Positions 23,526 through 32,801 are shown, numbered from the stretch's first letter. The stretch is DNA of 64,000 nt from JBFAPK01 sp040676675 (GCF_040676675.1 NZ_JBFAPK010000041.1:16803-80802); one strand, 5' to 3'. Made by a program: numbers and translations. The notes: a model not told the origin generated them from the sequence alone.

Positions 23526-26012
23526 ATGCGTGATAGCGAGGCCGACGGCCGGGTCATCCCGATCGTCGGCCTCGTCGTCTCCGGAGCGCTGCTCTGTCTC
23601 ATCTGGGCGGTGACCCACCTCCCCCCACCGGTACCGGCGCGGACCCTGCTCTATCCGCTGCTCGTGACCACTCTGGTCGCCGTGGCGAACGGCTGGGTCA
23701 TCCGCACCGAGATCCGCAGCGCCCAGTCCGTCTCCACCACCAGCGCGGCCGTGCTGGTCGGCGTCACCATCCTGCCCGCACCGTGGCTGGTGCTCTGCAC
23801 CGCGGTCGGCATCGCGGTCGCGCAGGCCGTGGTCCGGCTCCGGCCGGTGAAGGCGGCGTTCGCCATCGGCAAGGAGACCATCACCGCCACCGCGGCGAGC
23901 GCGGCGGCCGGCTGGGCGGGCGCACACCCGGTGCTCGGCTCGGTCGAGCGGCTGGACTCGCTGCGGACCATCCTGATCGGACTCGGCGCGGCGGCGCTCG
24001 CGTACGCGGCCGTCGACGAGACGGTGGCCCTGCCGGTGCTCGCCCTCGCCAACCGCACCCCGTGGTGGCAGGTGCTGCGCCGGGGCGTCGAGGTGCGCAT
24101 AGCGGTGAAGGTCGTCACCATGCTGCTGGCCGCGGCGACCATCGGCGTCATCGCCGTCGACGCGCGGCTGCTCATCGCCACCCCGCTGGTCGTCCTGCTG
24201 CTGCACTCCGGCTACAGCCGGCGGCTGCACCTGCGCGAGGAGCGTCTGGCCTGGCGGCGGCTGGCCGAGACCACCGATGCCCTCAACAGCGTCGACCTGG
24301 ACTCCGTCCTCGGTACCGCCGTGCGCGGCGCCGCCGACCTCTTCTCCGCCCAGTACGTGGCGGTCGAGCTGGGCCCGCCGGGGCGGCGCCGCCTGGTCCG
24401 CGGCGACGGCACCGGCATCCGGTACGACGGTCCGGCCGACGCCGCGCCGCCGGCCGACTCCCGGTACGTCGCCATCCCGTTCGGCGCGGAGAACGCCGGC
24501 GACGGCCGCGGCGAGCTGCGGCTCGGCCTCGGGGCGGGGAACACCCTCTCCGACCGCGAGCAGTACACGCTGCGGACCTTCGCCGCCGCCCTCTCCACCG
24601 CCATCCGCAACGCCACCGCCTACGAGGAGGTGACCCGGCTGGCGGCGCAGCACGCGCACGACGCCGCGCATGACCCGTTGACCGGCCTGGCCAACCGTCG
24701 CCAGCTGCACGACCGGCTGGCCGGCGCGCTCTCGGGTCGGGGCGGCCGCTCCGGCGCCGCGCTGCTGCTGATCGACCTGAACCACTTCAAGGAGATCAAC
24801 GACACGCTGGGGCACGGGGCGGGGGACCGGGTGCTGGTCGAGGTCGCCGACCGGCTGCGTACCGTCGCCTCGGGCGCGCTGGTCGCCCGGCTCGGCGGCG
24901 ACGAGTTCGCCGTGCTCTTCCCGGGCGTCGCCCCGCCGGCCCGTACCGAACACCGGGCCCGGCAGGTCCTGTCGGTGCTGCGTACCCCGATGGACCTGGA
25001 CGGGGTACGCGTCAGCGTCGGGGCGAGCGCCGGCCTGGCCACCGCGGGCACCGCCTCCCCGGAGGAACTGCTGCGCCGCGCCGACGTCGCGATGTACCAG
25101 GCCAAGGACAGCGGCCACCCCCTGGCCACGTACGCCCGGGGCCGGGACACGGCGGACCTGACCGGCCTGGCGCTCGGCGGCGAGGTCTCCGGCGCGGTCG
25201 CCGCCCAGCAGTTCGTGGTCGGCTTCGCCCCCACGGTCGACCTCAGCACCGGGCGGGTCATCGCCGCGGAGGCGGTCGCGAGCTGGGACCACCCGGACCT
25301 CGGCCCGCTGGCCCCGGGCCGGTTTCTGGCGCTGGTCGAGCGCTCGGGCCTGCTCGGCGACTTCACCCGGGCGGTGCTCGACGAGTCCCTGGCCGCCGTA
25401 CGGGCCTGGCAGGACGCCGGGTTCGACCTGCCCGTCGCGGTCACCGTCTCGCCGCGCAGCCTGCTCGACCCGACCTTTCCCGCCCAGCTCCTGGACCGGC
25501 TGGAACGGCACCGGGTCGCCGCCGAGCGGCTGGTCGTCGACCTCGTCGACACCACCACCATCGGCAACCTCGACACCGTCGTACGGGTCCTCATGCTGCT
25601 GCGCGACGCCGGCGTACGGATCGCCCTGGACGACCTCGGCGCGCCGCGTACCTCGCTGTCGGCGCTGTTCCGGTTGCCGGTGCACCAGGCCAAGATCCAT
25701 CATGAGCTGGTGGCGGCGGTCAGCGGCGCCCCGAGCGCGGCGCTGCGCTCGCTGGTGGAGCTCGGCCGCAGCCTCAACCTGACCGTCATCGCCGGCGGCC
25801 TGGAGAATCCGGAGCACCGCAGCCTGCTCTGGGAGCTGGGCTGCACCGGAGGGCAGGGCAGCCTCTTCGGCGTCACCCCGCTGAGCACGGCCGGCCTGCT
25901 GGCCACGCTGCGGCGCGGCTTCGGCGGGGTGCCGGGTGCCCTGGCACCGACCCTGCACCCGGGTGGCAGTGTGGTCAGGTTGGCGAAGCTGCGGCGGATC
26001 GGGTCGCGGTGA
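23526..26012 (+). CDS. membrane GGDEF-EAL protein with GAF-like domain
   Basis: 828 residues: about seven to eight N-terminal membrane helices (10-230), a GAF-like segment (about 245-365), a GGDEF domain with intact GGDEF at 457-461, and an EAL-like domain (about 555-800). The EAL part is degenerate: EAV for EAL, SPRSL where an N-x-S motif is expected, DDLG for DDFG, AKIHH for KID, and AGGLE for AEGVE. It is therefore likely a cyclic-di-GMP synthase whose EAL domain is inactive or only binds ligand. It heads a run of plus-strand signalling genes. Confidence 0.88.
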   Translation: MRDSEADGRVIPIVGLVVSGALLCLIWAVTHLPPPVPARTLLYPLLVTTLVAVANGWVIRTEIRSAQSVSTTSAAVLVGVTILPAPWLVLCTAVGIAVAQAVVRLRPVKAAFAIGKETITATAASAAAGWAGAHPVLGSVERLDSLRTILIGLGAAALAYAAVDETVALPVLALANRTPWWQVLRRGVEVRIAVKVVTMLLAAATIGVIAVDARLLIATPLVVLLLHSGYSRRLHLREERLAWRRLAETTDALNSVDLDSVLGTAVRGAADLFSAQYVAVELGPPGRRRLVRGDGTGIRYDGPADAAPPADSRYVAIPFGAENAGDGRGELRLGLGAGNTLSDREQYTLRTFAAALSTAIRNATAYEEVTRLAAQHAHDAAHDPLTGLANRRQLHDRLAGALSGRGGRSGAALLLIDLNHFKEINDTLGHGAGDRVLVEVADRLRTVASGALVARLGGDEFAVLFPGVAPPARTEHRARQVLSVLRTPMDLDGVRVSVGASAGLATAGTASPEELLRRADVAMYQAKDSGHPLATYARGRDTADLTGLALGGEVSGAVAAQQFVVGFAPTVDLSTGRVIAAEAVASWDHPDLGPLAPGRFLALVERSGLLGDFTRAVLDESLAAVRAWQDAGFDLPVAVTVSPRSLLDPTFPAQLLDRLERHRVAAERLVVDLVDTTTIGNLDTVVRVLMLLRDAGVRIALDDLGAPRTSLSALFRLPVHQAKIHHELVAAVSGAPSAALRSLVELGRSLNLTVIAGGLENPEHRSLLWELGCTGGQGSLFGVTPLSTAGLLATLRRGFGGVPGALAPTLHPGGSVVRLAKLRRIGSR

Positions 26013-26101
26013 CCGGTCCCGGGCCCGGCGCGACGCCCGGGGCGGACCGGTGCGCCGTGCCGCGACCCGCGGCCGGTGGTGGGGCGAACGGAGGTGTGGC
26101 G

Positions 26102-26923
26102 ATGCTCGCCAAGCAGCGCCAGGCGGCGATCCTGGACCGGGTCCGGGTCGCCGGCGGGGTCCGGGTCAGCGACCTGGCGAGTGAGTTCGGCGTGTCCGAC
26201 ATGACCATCCGGCGGGACCTGGAGTCGCTGGCGGACCGGGGCCTGCTGTCGAAGGTGCACGGCGGGGCGACCGCCGCCGCGCCGGGCTCGACCGACGAGC
26301 CGGGGTTCGCGGCGAAGTCGGCGCGCCAGCGCGCCGAGAAGGCGGCGATCGCGGCGCGGGCCGCCCGGCTCGTCGCGCCCGGCATGGCCGTGGCGCTCTC
26401 GGCCGGTACGACCACCGCCGAGCTGGCGTACCGGCTGGCGGCGGTGCCGGGGCTGACCGTGGTGACCAACTCGATCCCGGTCGCGGAGGCGTTCCACCGG
26501 TCCGGGCGCGCCGACCAGACCACCGTGCTGACCGGCGGGGTCCGTACGCCCTCGGACGCGCTGGTCGGGCCGGTCGCCGAGGCGGCGATCCGCTCCCTGC
26601 ACCTGGACCTGCTCTTCCTCGGCGTGCACGGGATGAGCGAGCGGGCCGGGCTCACCACGCCGAACCTGCTGGAGGCCGAGACGAACCGGGCGCTGATCGG
26701 CGCCGCGCAGCGCGTCGTGGTCCTCGCCGACCACACCAAGTGGGGGGTCGTGGGGATCTCGTCGATGGCCCGGCTGACCGACGTGCAGACGCTGGTCACC
26801 GACGCGGGGCTGCCGGCGGCGGGGCGGGAGGCGCTGGCGGCCGCGGTGGGCGAGCTCGTCGTCGTCGCGGCGCCGGGCACCCCCACCTCGGCGTTGCCGG
26901 CCGCGCCGGCGCCGCCCCTATAA
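26102..26923 (+). CDS. DeoR/GlpR-family transcriptional regulator
   Basis: 273 residues from the ATG at 26102, with GGAGG at 7 bases. The N-terminal DeoR HTH is clear (KQRQAAILDRVRVAGGVRVSDLASEFGVSDMTIRRDLESL), followed by VHGGAT and a sugar-phosphate sensing domain with LSAGTTTAELA and TNSIPVAEAF. DeoR proteins usually repress sugar or nucleoside catabolic genes and respond to a phosphorylated sugar. No catabolic genes are adjacent. Its stop overlaps the TATAAT of the next promoter. Confidence 0.9.
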   Translation: MLAKQRQAAILDRVRVAGGVRVSDLASEFGVSDMTIRRDLESLADRGLLSKVHGGATAAAPGSTDEPGFAAKSARQRAEKAAIAARAARLVAPGMAVALSAGTTTAELAYRLAAVPGLTVVTNSIPVAEAFHRSGRADQTTVLTGGVRTPSDALVGPVAEAAIRSLHLDLLFLGVHGMSERAGLTTPNLLEAETNRALIGAAQRVVVLADHTKWGVVGISSMARLTDVQTLVTDAGLPAAGREALAAAVGELVVVAAPGTPTSALPAAPAPPL

Positions 26924-26924
26924 T
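26894..26924 (+). promoter_or_regulatory. promoter inside the 3' end of deoR
   Basis: A perfect TATAAT (26919-26924) overlaps the deoR stop codon. TTGCCG (26894-26899) lies 19 bases upstream as a possible -35. It would start transcription about 45 bases before the STAS gene. Confidence 0.5.
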
Positions 26925-26975
26925 TGCTGGACTGCAAGCATCCGGCGGGCGGTCCCGGGACGAGAGGGCGACGCT

Positions 26976-27356
26976 GTGGGCTTCAGTGTCACGTACGCCG
27001 AGCGGGAGGGGATCGCTCGGCTGCGGTTGACCGGTGAGCTCGACATGACCAGCGCGCCGGAGTTCAACGAGGCGGTCGACCGCCTGATCGGCACGGGCTG
27101 GTACCGGCTGCTGGTCGACCTGGCCGAACTGGACTTCTGCGACTCCATCGGGATGGGTGCCCTGGTCCGCGGCGACAACCTCGGCACGGCGGCGGGCGGG
27201 TGGCTGCGGATCACGGGTGCGACCGGCCGGGTGGCCCGGGTGCTGCGGATCAGCGGCCTCGGTGACGTCCTCGGCTACGACGGGGAAGGCGACGACCCGA
27301 TCGCCCTGCTGCGTCCGGTGCATGGACCGGGTGAGGATCGCGGCGGCGACGGGTGA
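26976..27356 (+). CDS. STAS-domain protein (anti-anti-sigma factor-like)
   Basis: 126 residues, a single STAS domain: LRLTGELDMTSAPEF, LVDLAELDFCDSIGMGALV and a C-terminal helix. Ser57 in FCDSIG is the residue phosphorylated in SpoIIAA/RsbV proteins. Such proteins release a sigma factor by binding its anti-sigma kinase. No kinase or sigma gene is adjacent, so the partner is elsewhere. The start is GTG. It probably has its own promoter and shares context with the response regulator that follows 78 bases later. Confidence 0.85.
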   Translation: MGFSVTYAEREGIARLRLTGELDMTSAPEFNEAVDRLIGTGWYRLLVDLAELDFCDSIGMGALVRGDNLGTAAGGWLRITGATGRVARVLRISGLGDVLGYDGEGDDPIALLRPVHGPGEDRGGDG

Positions 27357-27434
27357 TGGGATAGATTGCCCGCCGGCGGACGAAACGCGCCGATCGTTCT
27401 CCGACCCGACCCCGGATCAAGGCAGGTTTCTCAC

Positions 27435-27881
27435 ATGGTGGCAGGCAGGTCGGGACCGGTACGGATTCTCGTGGTGGACGACGACCCGGGGGACGTGCTG
27501 ATGATCGAGGAGGCCCTGGCCGACTCCGACGTCGACAAGGTCATCGATGTGGTGAGCGACGGTCAGGAGGCGATGGAGTTCCTGCGCGGGCAGGGGCGGC
27601 ACGCCGGCGCCCCGCGTCCGGACCTCGTCCTGCTCGACCTGAACATGCCGAAGATGGACGGGCGCCAGGTGCTCGGCGAGGTCAAGGGCGACCCGGACCT
27701 GCGGACGATCCCGATCGTCGTGCTCACCACGTCCAGCTCCGACACGGACGTCATCGGCAGCTACACCCTCCAGGCCAACGCGTACGTGACCAAGCCGATC
27801 GACCTGGACGACTTCAACGACGTGGTACGCCGGATCGACGAGTTCTTCGGCCGCGTCGTGGTGCTGCCCAAGCAGTCCTGA
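27435..27881 (+). CDS. single-domain response regulator (Rcp1-like)
   Basis: 148 residues consisting of one receiver domain: acidic VVDDDPGD near residue 14, phosphoacceptor Asp68 in LLDLNMPKMDG, Thr in LTTSSSDTD, and Lys120 in YVTKPIDLDDF. The NVYVTKP-DLDxF ending is typical of the Rcp1 group that partners with phytochrome-type or hybrid histidine kinases. No output domain is present, so it signals by protein contact. The ATG at 27435 is preferred over an in-frame start at 27366. Confidence 0.88.
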   Translation: MVAGRSGPVRILVVDDDPGDVLMIEEALADSDVDKVIDVVSDGQEAMEFLRGQGRHAGAPRPDLVLLDLNMPKMDGRQVLGEVKGDPDLRTIPIVVLTTSSSDTDVIGSYTLQANAYVTKPIDLDDFNDVVRRIDEFFGRVVVLPKQS

Positions 27882-28167
27882 TCGGCCGCTGACCAGCCCT
27901 GACCGGGCCCGACGCGCCGGCTCCGACCCCACGGGTCGGCCCTGGCTCGACGCCCGACCCGGCGGTCCGGCCACAGCCCGAGGTCGGCCCCGAGGCCGGC
28001 CGTGGCCGGCATTGTCCCCGCTCCCGGGCGTCGCCGTGTGGGCTTCGGTAACCCGCCCCCGGCGCCTCGAATAATGAATATTTTTCTTGACTTAGCCGGA
28101 TTTGCCGGGCGCGGCTCGCCAGAATCTGAGGTGGGAAGAGGGAGCCAGCTGCCTGGGGGGCGAAAGC

Positions 28168-28692
28168 ATGGAGTTCTCCGTCGTGCACATCGGGTACGAC
28201 CAGGATCAGGTCGACTGCTGCCTGGACGAACTGGACGAGCGGTTGACGCGGATGGCGGCGCGGGCGGAGAGCGCCGCCGGACTCGATCCGGAGATCGACG
28301 CGGTACGGGCCGGTGTGGATCGGCTGCGCGGGCTACTGGGGGGCAGCCGCCCCGAACCCGGGCCGGGTCCCGTGCCGGCCCCGGCGGGGCTGACGGTGGC
28401 CCGTGCGGAGACGGAGGCGGCCGAGATCCTGGCGCGGGCCCGCGAGGAGCTGACCGCGGCGCGCGAGGAGGCCCGGCTGGTACGGGACCGGGTCTACGCC
28501 GAGGCGGTGCAGGCGCGGCGGGACTTCGAGGCCGCGCTCTACGCCCGGCGCCAGCGGGAGCAGCGGGTCGACGAGATCCTGCGCGAGGTCACCATCGTGC
28601 CGGAGCCGGTCGAGCCGACCCCCGCGCCGACGGGGGTGCCCGCGACCCGGGTGGCGGCCAGCGGGGCGGCGGAGCGGGCCACCGAGCGCTGA
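28168..28692 (+). CDS. DivIVA-like coiled-coil protein
   Basis: 174 residues. The start (FSVVHIGYDQDQVDCCLDEL) matches the DivIVA N-terminal GYDxxQVD lipid-binding motif pattern. A first helix runs to about residue 60, followed by a Pro-rich linker and a long Ala/Glu/Arg coiled coil (about 80-145), then a disordered tail. DivIVA proteins mark curved membrane at poles and septa in actinobacteria. This short form is probably a paralogue rather than Wag31. The upstream 286 bases include a run of A/T at 28073-28095. Confidence 0.6.
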   Translation: MEFSVVHIGYDQDQVDCCLDELDERLTRMAARAESAAGLDPEIDAVRAGVDRLRGLLGGSRPEPGPGPVPAPAGLTVARAETEAAEILARAREELTAAREEARLVRDRVYAEAVQARRDFEAALYARRQREQRVDEILREVTIVPEPVEPTPAPTGVPATRVAASGAAERATER

Positions 28693-28815
28693 CCGGCCCG
28701 GACGTCGATCAGCGACGTCCGGCCGGCGACCGGGCTGGCCGCCGACCGGGCCGGCCGCCGATCACCGGCCGGCCCGGACGCCGGGCGCGGGTGCGTCCAG
28801 GGCGCGCCCGCGGCC

Positions 28816-29697
28816 TCAGGCGAGCAGGGCGGAGACGACGGTGGTCGCCGGACCCTCGTGCGGGGCGTAGGCGTCGGGGAATGCTGAAACCTGCACCGCC
28901 TGGGCGGCGCTGGTGACGCTCATCTGCTGCCAACCGGGGATCTGGAGCAGCGCCGCGAAGAACTGCTCGGCGGCGTACGCCGGCCGCATCAGGTCGGCGA
29001 CCGCGCCCCAGCCGCTGCTGCTGCGCTGCTGGAACAGGCCGACGGAGTCGTTGTCGTACCCGACGCCCTGGTTGGGGTAGTCGAGCGACTCGGGGACCGA
29101 GGCGTTGGCCAGGTTGTAGAGGTTGCTCTCCTGCATCGCGGTGGCGATCGCGACGATCAGGCCCTTCCGGGGGACCTTCATCCGCACGCCCACCTTGACG
29201 ATGGTGTTCGCGTTGTCCATCTGGGCCTGGGTCAGCCCGGCCACCGGCTTCGGGCGCGCCGGCTTGGCCGGCTTCGGCGCGCGCTTGACCGTTTTGCTGG
29301 GCGACGGTGACGGGGTGACCGGTGGGGCGGTGGCGGTCGCGCTCGGGGTGGCGATCGGCTCGATCGGCTCCCGCTCGTACCGCGACGCCCGTTGGTCGGC
29401 GAGCTCGTCGGCCCGCTGCGCCGCGAGCGCGCTGTCCAGCGTGTCCTGGCGGTCCACCGCCGACCTCGACTCGTTCGTGACGACGAAGGCCAGGCCGCCG
29501 GCCATCATCGCGGCCAGGCCCAGCCGCACCGGCAGCGCCGAGTAGACGGGCGCGAGCCGCCGGCGCAGGTCGCCGCGCATGCGCGCGGCCCGGTGCCGCC
29601 CGGTGGCGATCGACCGAACGGGGGAGGGGGGTTCCACCGCCCGGTTGTCCGCGCCGCCGTCGATGACTTCCTGGTTTTCCGTCTCCTTGCCAAGCAC
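28816..29697 (-). CDS. membrane-anchored transglycosylase-like protein
   Basis: 293 residues: a cytoplasmic N-terminus, one membrane helix (about 58-76), a Pro/Lys-rich periplasmic linker, and a C-terminal domain of about 130 residues. That domain contains IVAIATAMQESNLYNLA, LDYPNQGVG and DSVGLFQQR, recalling lysozyme-like folds with a catalytic Glu in AMQES. The family is common in Micromonosporaceae and Streptomyces, with cell-wall hydrolysis presumed rather than shown. Confidence 0.75.
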   Translation of the reverse strand: MLGKETENQEVIDGGADNRAVEPPSPVRSIATGRHRAARMRGDLRRRLAPVYSALPVRLGLAAMMAGGLAFVVTNESRSAVDRQDTLDSALAAQRADELADQRASRYEREPIEPIATPSATATAPPVTPSPSPSKTVKRAPKPAKPARPKPVAGLTQAQMDNANTIVKVGVRMKVPRKGLIVAIATAMQESNLYNLANASVPESLDYPNQGVGYDNDSVGLFQQRSSSGWGAVADLMRPAYAAEQFFAALLQIPGWQQMSVTSAAQAVQVSAFPDAYAPHEGPATTVVSALLA

Positions 29698-30044
29698 CCG
29701 GTGAGGTTAAACATCGTTCAGATCGATCTCATCTTCTCCCGGCGTGCCCTGCGTCACAGTTTCCGCAGTTCAGGCGGGCAGTCGGGTCGGCCAGGGGCAG
29801 CCGGGGTCGCCCGACGCAAGGCGGGAATGTCCGGATTGCGACCTGTGGGGGCACGACCCCGGGGCAGATCGGGCGCGCCGGTCCGCGCCCGCCGCCGCGT
29901 CGGGCGGGTCGGCCGTTCGGCTGATGGGTACGCCGGCGGGTCGGGTCGCGCCGGGTTGGGCCGAAGGGGTCGCGGGCCGTTGACGGGAGATCGAGAAAGA
30001 TGCTTCCATCTATGTGTTAATACTCTTAATAGTTTCCGGAGGTC
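29698..30044. other. 347-base divergent intergenic region
   Basis: Separates the transglycosylase-like gene from the chitosanase gene. The last 50 bases are unusually AT-rich, with TTAATA repeated twice (CTC between) just before GGAGG. They could hold the chitosanase promoter or operator. No named operator (DasR, CebR) was found. Confidence 0.45.
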
Positions 30045-31292
30045 ATGGTGAAGCCACCGGTACGACTGGCCCTGGTCACCGCCGCGCTCGCCGCGGTGGC
30101 GGCGGTACCCGTCCTCTCCACCGCACCCGCCGACGCGGCGGAGGAGTCGGTCCTCTCCCGGGGCAGACCCGCGACCAGTTCGTCCGTCGAGGCGGCGGAG
30201 TACGCGGCCGGGAACGCCGTCGACGGCGACGCCGGAACCCGGTGGGCCAGCGCCGAGGGCGCCGACCCGCAGTGGCTCCGGGTCGACCTCGGCGCGGTCC
30301 GTACGATCACCCACGTGACCGTCGCGTGGGAGACGGCCTTCGCCCGGGCGTACCAGATCCAGACCTCGACCGACGGCGCGGCCTGGACCACCGTCTACTC
30401 GACCGGCGGCGGCGACGGCGGGGTGGACGACCTGACCGGACTGGCCGCCTCCGGCCGTTACGTGCGGCTCTACGGCACGGTCCGGGGCACCGAGTGGGGG
30501 TACTCCGTGTGGGAGCTGACGGTCTACGGCACCGGCGGCGCTGCGACGCCCAGCCCGACCCCGACCGGGCCCGGGACGGGCGTGGATCTCTTCGACCCGC
30601 ACAAGAAGGACATCGCCATGCAGATCGTCTCCAGCGCGGAGAACTCCTCGCTGGACTGGCGGGCGCAGTACGGGTACATCGAGGACATCGGTGACGGGCG
30701 CGGCTACACCGCCGGCATAATCGGATTCTGCTCCGGCACCGGCGACATGCTGGAGGTGGTGCAGCGCTACACCAACGCGGTACCGGGCAACGTGCTCGCC
30801 AAGTACCTCCCCGCGCTGCGGGCCGTCAACGGCACCGACTCGCACGCCGGCCTGGACCCCGGCTTCCCCGGCGACTGGCGTACCGCCGCCCGGGACCCGG
30901 CCTTCCAGCGGGCGCAGGACGCCGAGCGGGACGAGACGTACTTCAACCCGGCCGTCAACCAGGCCAAGCAGGACGGGCTGCGCGCGCTGGGCCAGTTCGT
31001 CTACTACGACGCGATCGTGATGCACGGCCCCGGCAGCGACCCGGTCAGCTTCGGTGGCATCCGGGCCACCGCCCTGAGCCGGGCCCGGCCGCCGTCGCAG
31101 GGCGGCAGCGAGGTCACGTACCTGCACGCGTTCCTGGACGCGCGAGTGGCGGCCATGAAGACCGAGGAGGCGCACAGCGACACCAGCCGCGTCGACACCG
31201 CCCAGCGGGTCTTCCTCAACAACGGCAACCTCGACCTCGACCCGCCGCTGAGCTGGCGGGTCTACGGAGATCCGTACACCATCAGCTCCTAG
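30045..31292 (+). CDS. secreted chitosanase, discoidin domain + GH46
   Basis: 415 residues. A signal peptide (cleavage near ADAA, residue 31) is followed by an F5/8 type C domain (about 35-160: NAVDGDAGTRWAS, WLRVDLGAV, GRYVRLYGT) for carbohydrate binding, a short Thr/Pro linker, and GH46 (about 178-415). GH46 catalytic residues are present: Glu in IVSSAENSS and Asp in DIGDGRGYT. The enzyme cleaves beta-1,4 bonds in chitosan outside the cell. The next GTG (30048) has better spacing from GGAGG than the ATG. A terminator hairpin follows. Confidence 0.92.
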   Translation: MVKPPVRLALVTAALAAVAAVPVLSTAPADAAEESVLSRGRPATSSSVEAAEYAAGNAVDGDAGTRWASAEGADPQWLRVDLGAVRTITHVTVAWETAFARAYQIQTSTDGAAWTTVYSTGGGDGGVDDLTGLAASGRYVRLYGTVRGTEWGYSVWELTVYGTGGAATPSPTPTGPGTGVDLFDPHKKDIAMQIVSSAENSSLDWRAQYGYIEDIGDGRGYTAGIIGFCSGTGDMLEVVQRYTNAVPGNVLAKYLPALRAVNGTDSHAGLDPGFPGDWRTAARDPAFQRAQDAERDETYFNPAVNQAKQDGLRALGQFVYYDAIVMHGPGSDPVSFGGIRATALSRARPPSQGGSEVTYLHAFLDARVAAMKTEEAHSDTSRVDTAQRVFLNNGNLDLDPPLSWRVYGDPYTISS

Positions 31293-31400
31293 CGCGCGCA
31301 ACAACCGCCATTCGAGATCATGGCTGGAGTTCGAGGCTGAGGCGGCGTGCGTAGTGGGCTCGTCTCGCTCGCGCCTGGTGGCGGCGTTGGTCACGCGGAT

Positions 31401-31432
31401 GGCGCCCTCCCGTATCGGATCGGGAGGGCGCC
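31401..31432. terminator. bidirectional terminator, 12-bp stem
   Basis: GGCGCCCTCCCG (31401-31412) pairs perfectly with CGGGAGGGCGCC (31421-31432) around an 8-base loop, between convergent chitosanase and Mau-like operon. Confidence 0.75.
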
Positions 31433-31452
31433 CATCTGGCTTGGCGACCGGG

Positions 31453-31734
31453 CTACGCGCCCAGGATCGGTCCGGGGCCGCTCCGTAGGCCTCGAATCAG
31501 CACAAAGTCCCCGTCGGTGGAGGTTACGTGCACGATGCCGCTGGTGCGCACCATGTCGCCGGCCGGGACGGTATGGACTCCCGGGGTGATCTGGACACCC
31601 GGTCGCGAAAAGTGCGTGGCGAAGACATCCACCGGCTGGGTGCCCGCGACGGCCCCCGCCACGTAGACGGTTTTCGTCCCGTCCAGGTTGTTCTTGATGA
31701 AGGCGTAACCGCGATCGGTCGGTGTTCTGGTCAT
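31453..31734 (-). CDS. small protein, last gene of Mau-like operon
   Basis: 93 residues, soluble, mostly predicted beta-strand: KTVYVAGAVAGTQ, GVQITPGVHTVPAGDMVRTSGIVHVTSTDGDFVLIRG. It reads like a small beta-barrel or an RHS/S-layer-type strand protein but matches no family I recognise. Its ATG overlaps the stop of the upstream gene (ATGA, 31731-31734), so it is certainly part of the same transcript. Confidence 0.6.
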   Translation of the reverse strand: MTRTPTDRGYAFIKNNLDGTKTVYVAGAVAGTQPVDVFATHFSRPGVQITPGVHTVPAGDMVRTSGIVHVTSTDGDFVLIRGLRSGPGPILGA

Positions 31735-32147
31735 AACGGGCTCCTATCGGTCTGGATACGGGTTTCTCCGGTGGCGAACAGCGGCTCGTTGGCGGCGACG
31801 GGCACGCCGAACATGACCTGCCGCCAGTCGCCGGAGTACGCGTAGATGCCGCAGGACGTAGCCACTCCCAATCTGGCCGGCACCCGGGACGCTTCGATGT
31901 GGCCGTTCGAGTGACCCATGTCGTAGATGCTGTCGAGGCTCCGCCACAGCGAAAAGCTCAACAGCGTTCGTTGTTTCCACTGCACGAGTACGGTGCCGCC
32001 GAGGTAGCCCTCCGCCACGCGCCGTATCTCCTTTTTCAGCCGGTAATGCTTGGCCAGGATGACCAGCAGCCGCCATAGGCTTGGGCATTCGAAACGTGTG
32101 ATGACCACCTGGCTGCGAGGGTCACTGACCCGTCCGACTCCAGTCAC
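31731..32147 (-). CDS. uncharacterised protein, possible ABM-like fold
   Basis: About 138 residues. A GTG at 32147 overlaps the preceding stop (GTGA), so this start is chosen. The centre contains VQWKQRTLLSFSLWRSLDSI and the end GIYAYSGDWRQVMFGVP. This resembles dimeric alpha/beta-barrel (antibiotic biosynthesis monooxygenase-like) proteins in which an aromatic strand pair flanks a helix, but the match is weak. Two Cys are present. Function within the cluster is unknown. Confidence 0.5.
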   Translation of the reverse strand: MTGVGRVSDPRSQVVITRFECPSLWRLLVILAKHYRLKKEIRRVAEGYLGGTVLVQWKQRTLLSFSLWRSLDSIYDMGHSNGHIEASRVPARLGVATSCGIYAYSGDWRQVMFGVPVAANEPLFATGETRIQTDRSPL

Positions 32148-32713
32148 GACCACGCTCCCACCATTACGACGACGGCCAGGCCGACCTGCGCGACGCCCAG
32201 CGTCCGTCGCATCGGGGCGAACCATGGACGACTGATGTCGACCACCTTGGGCAGCGCCCAGTAGACGCTGCGCACCACGACCGCGATGACGCTGATCAAC
32301 GCCATGGCAGGCAGCACAAACCAAGCGGAGCCCGGGGACAGCAGACCCACCGCCGCCAACCCCACCCACAGCAGCGAGGTCGACTTCTGCGTGGTGAACA
32401 GCAGGCCGAGATCGAGACCCCAGACCAGCCCGAGCCGACCGGGCGCCATGGAACGGACATACTTCTGAGGCACCTGACGCCACACGTGCGGCGTTCGGTT
32501 TCTCATGTCGGCGACGCCGAAGGCCGCGACGAGGATTCCCAGCAGGACCTCGCGAACGAACGCGGGTACCACCAGCGCCACGGCGGTGGCCAGCGCGTAG
32601 AGTGCCGTAGCAAGCAACATGGCCGAGACCAACTCGCCGACCATGAGTCCGGCGAGGAACCGGCTACCGTCGGCCTTGCTGCGTCGAAGCATCGGGCCGG
32701 CGACCCCGGCCAT
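32144..32713 (-). CDS. polytopic membrane protein of the Mau-like operon
   Basis: 189 residues with about five hydrophobic helices and a central polar loop (RNRTPHVWRQVPQKYVRSMAPGRLG), followed by GLDLGLLFTTQKSTSLLWVGLAAVG. No cysteine is present, so it is not a DsbD/CcdA-type electron carrier. It may be a transporter or assembly factor. It lies 88 bases after the cysteine-rich peptide gene and overlaps the next gene by 4 bases. Confidence 0.6.
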   Translation of the reverse strand: MAGVAGPMLRRSKADGSRFLAGLMVGELVSAMLLATALYALATAVALVVPAFVREVLLGILVAAFGVADMRNRTPHVWRQVPQKYVRSMAPGRLGLVWGLDLGLLFTTQKSTSLLWVGLAAVGLLSPGSAWFVLPAMALISVIAVVVRSVYWALPKVVDISRPWFAPMRRTLGVAQVGLAVVVMVGAWS

Positions 32714-32801
32714 GGACTGTCCTCAAGGGCTCAGGACCTGCAGGACTGCTCCGACTCCCGCGACGACCAGCCACGTGACCATTTTTGATCACTTCAAACG
32801 A

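Noticed and set aside
23340..25958. 872-codon open frame antisense to the GGDEF-EAL gene
   Set aside because: Gly/Arg/Gln/Asp-rich shadow frame with no domain; the opposite strand encodes a clear GGDEF-EAL protein.
29698..29760. ydaO-type (c-di-AMP) riboswitch before the transglycosylase-like gene
   Set aside because: The family often precedes cell-wall hydrolase genes, but I could not find its conserved core motifs here.
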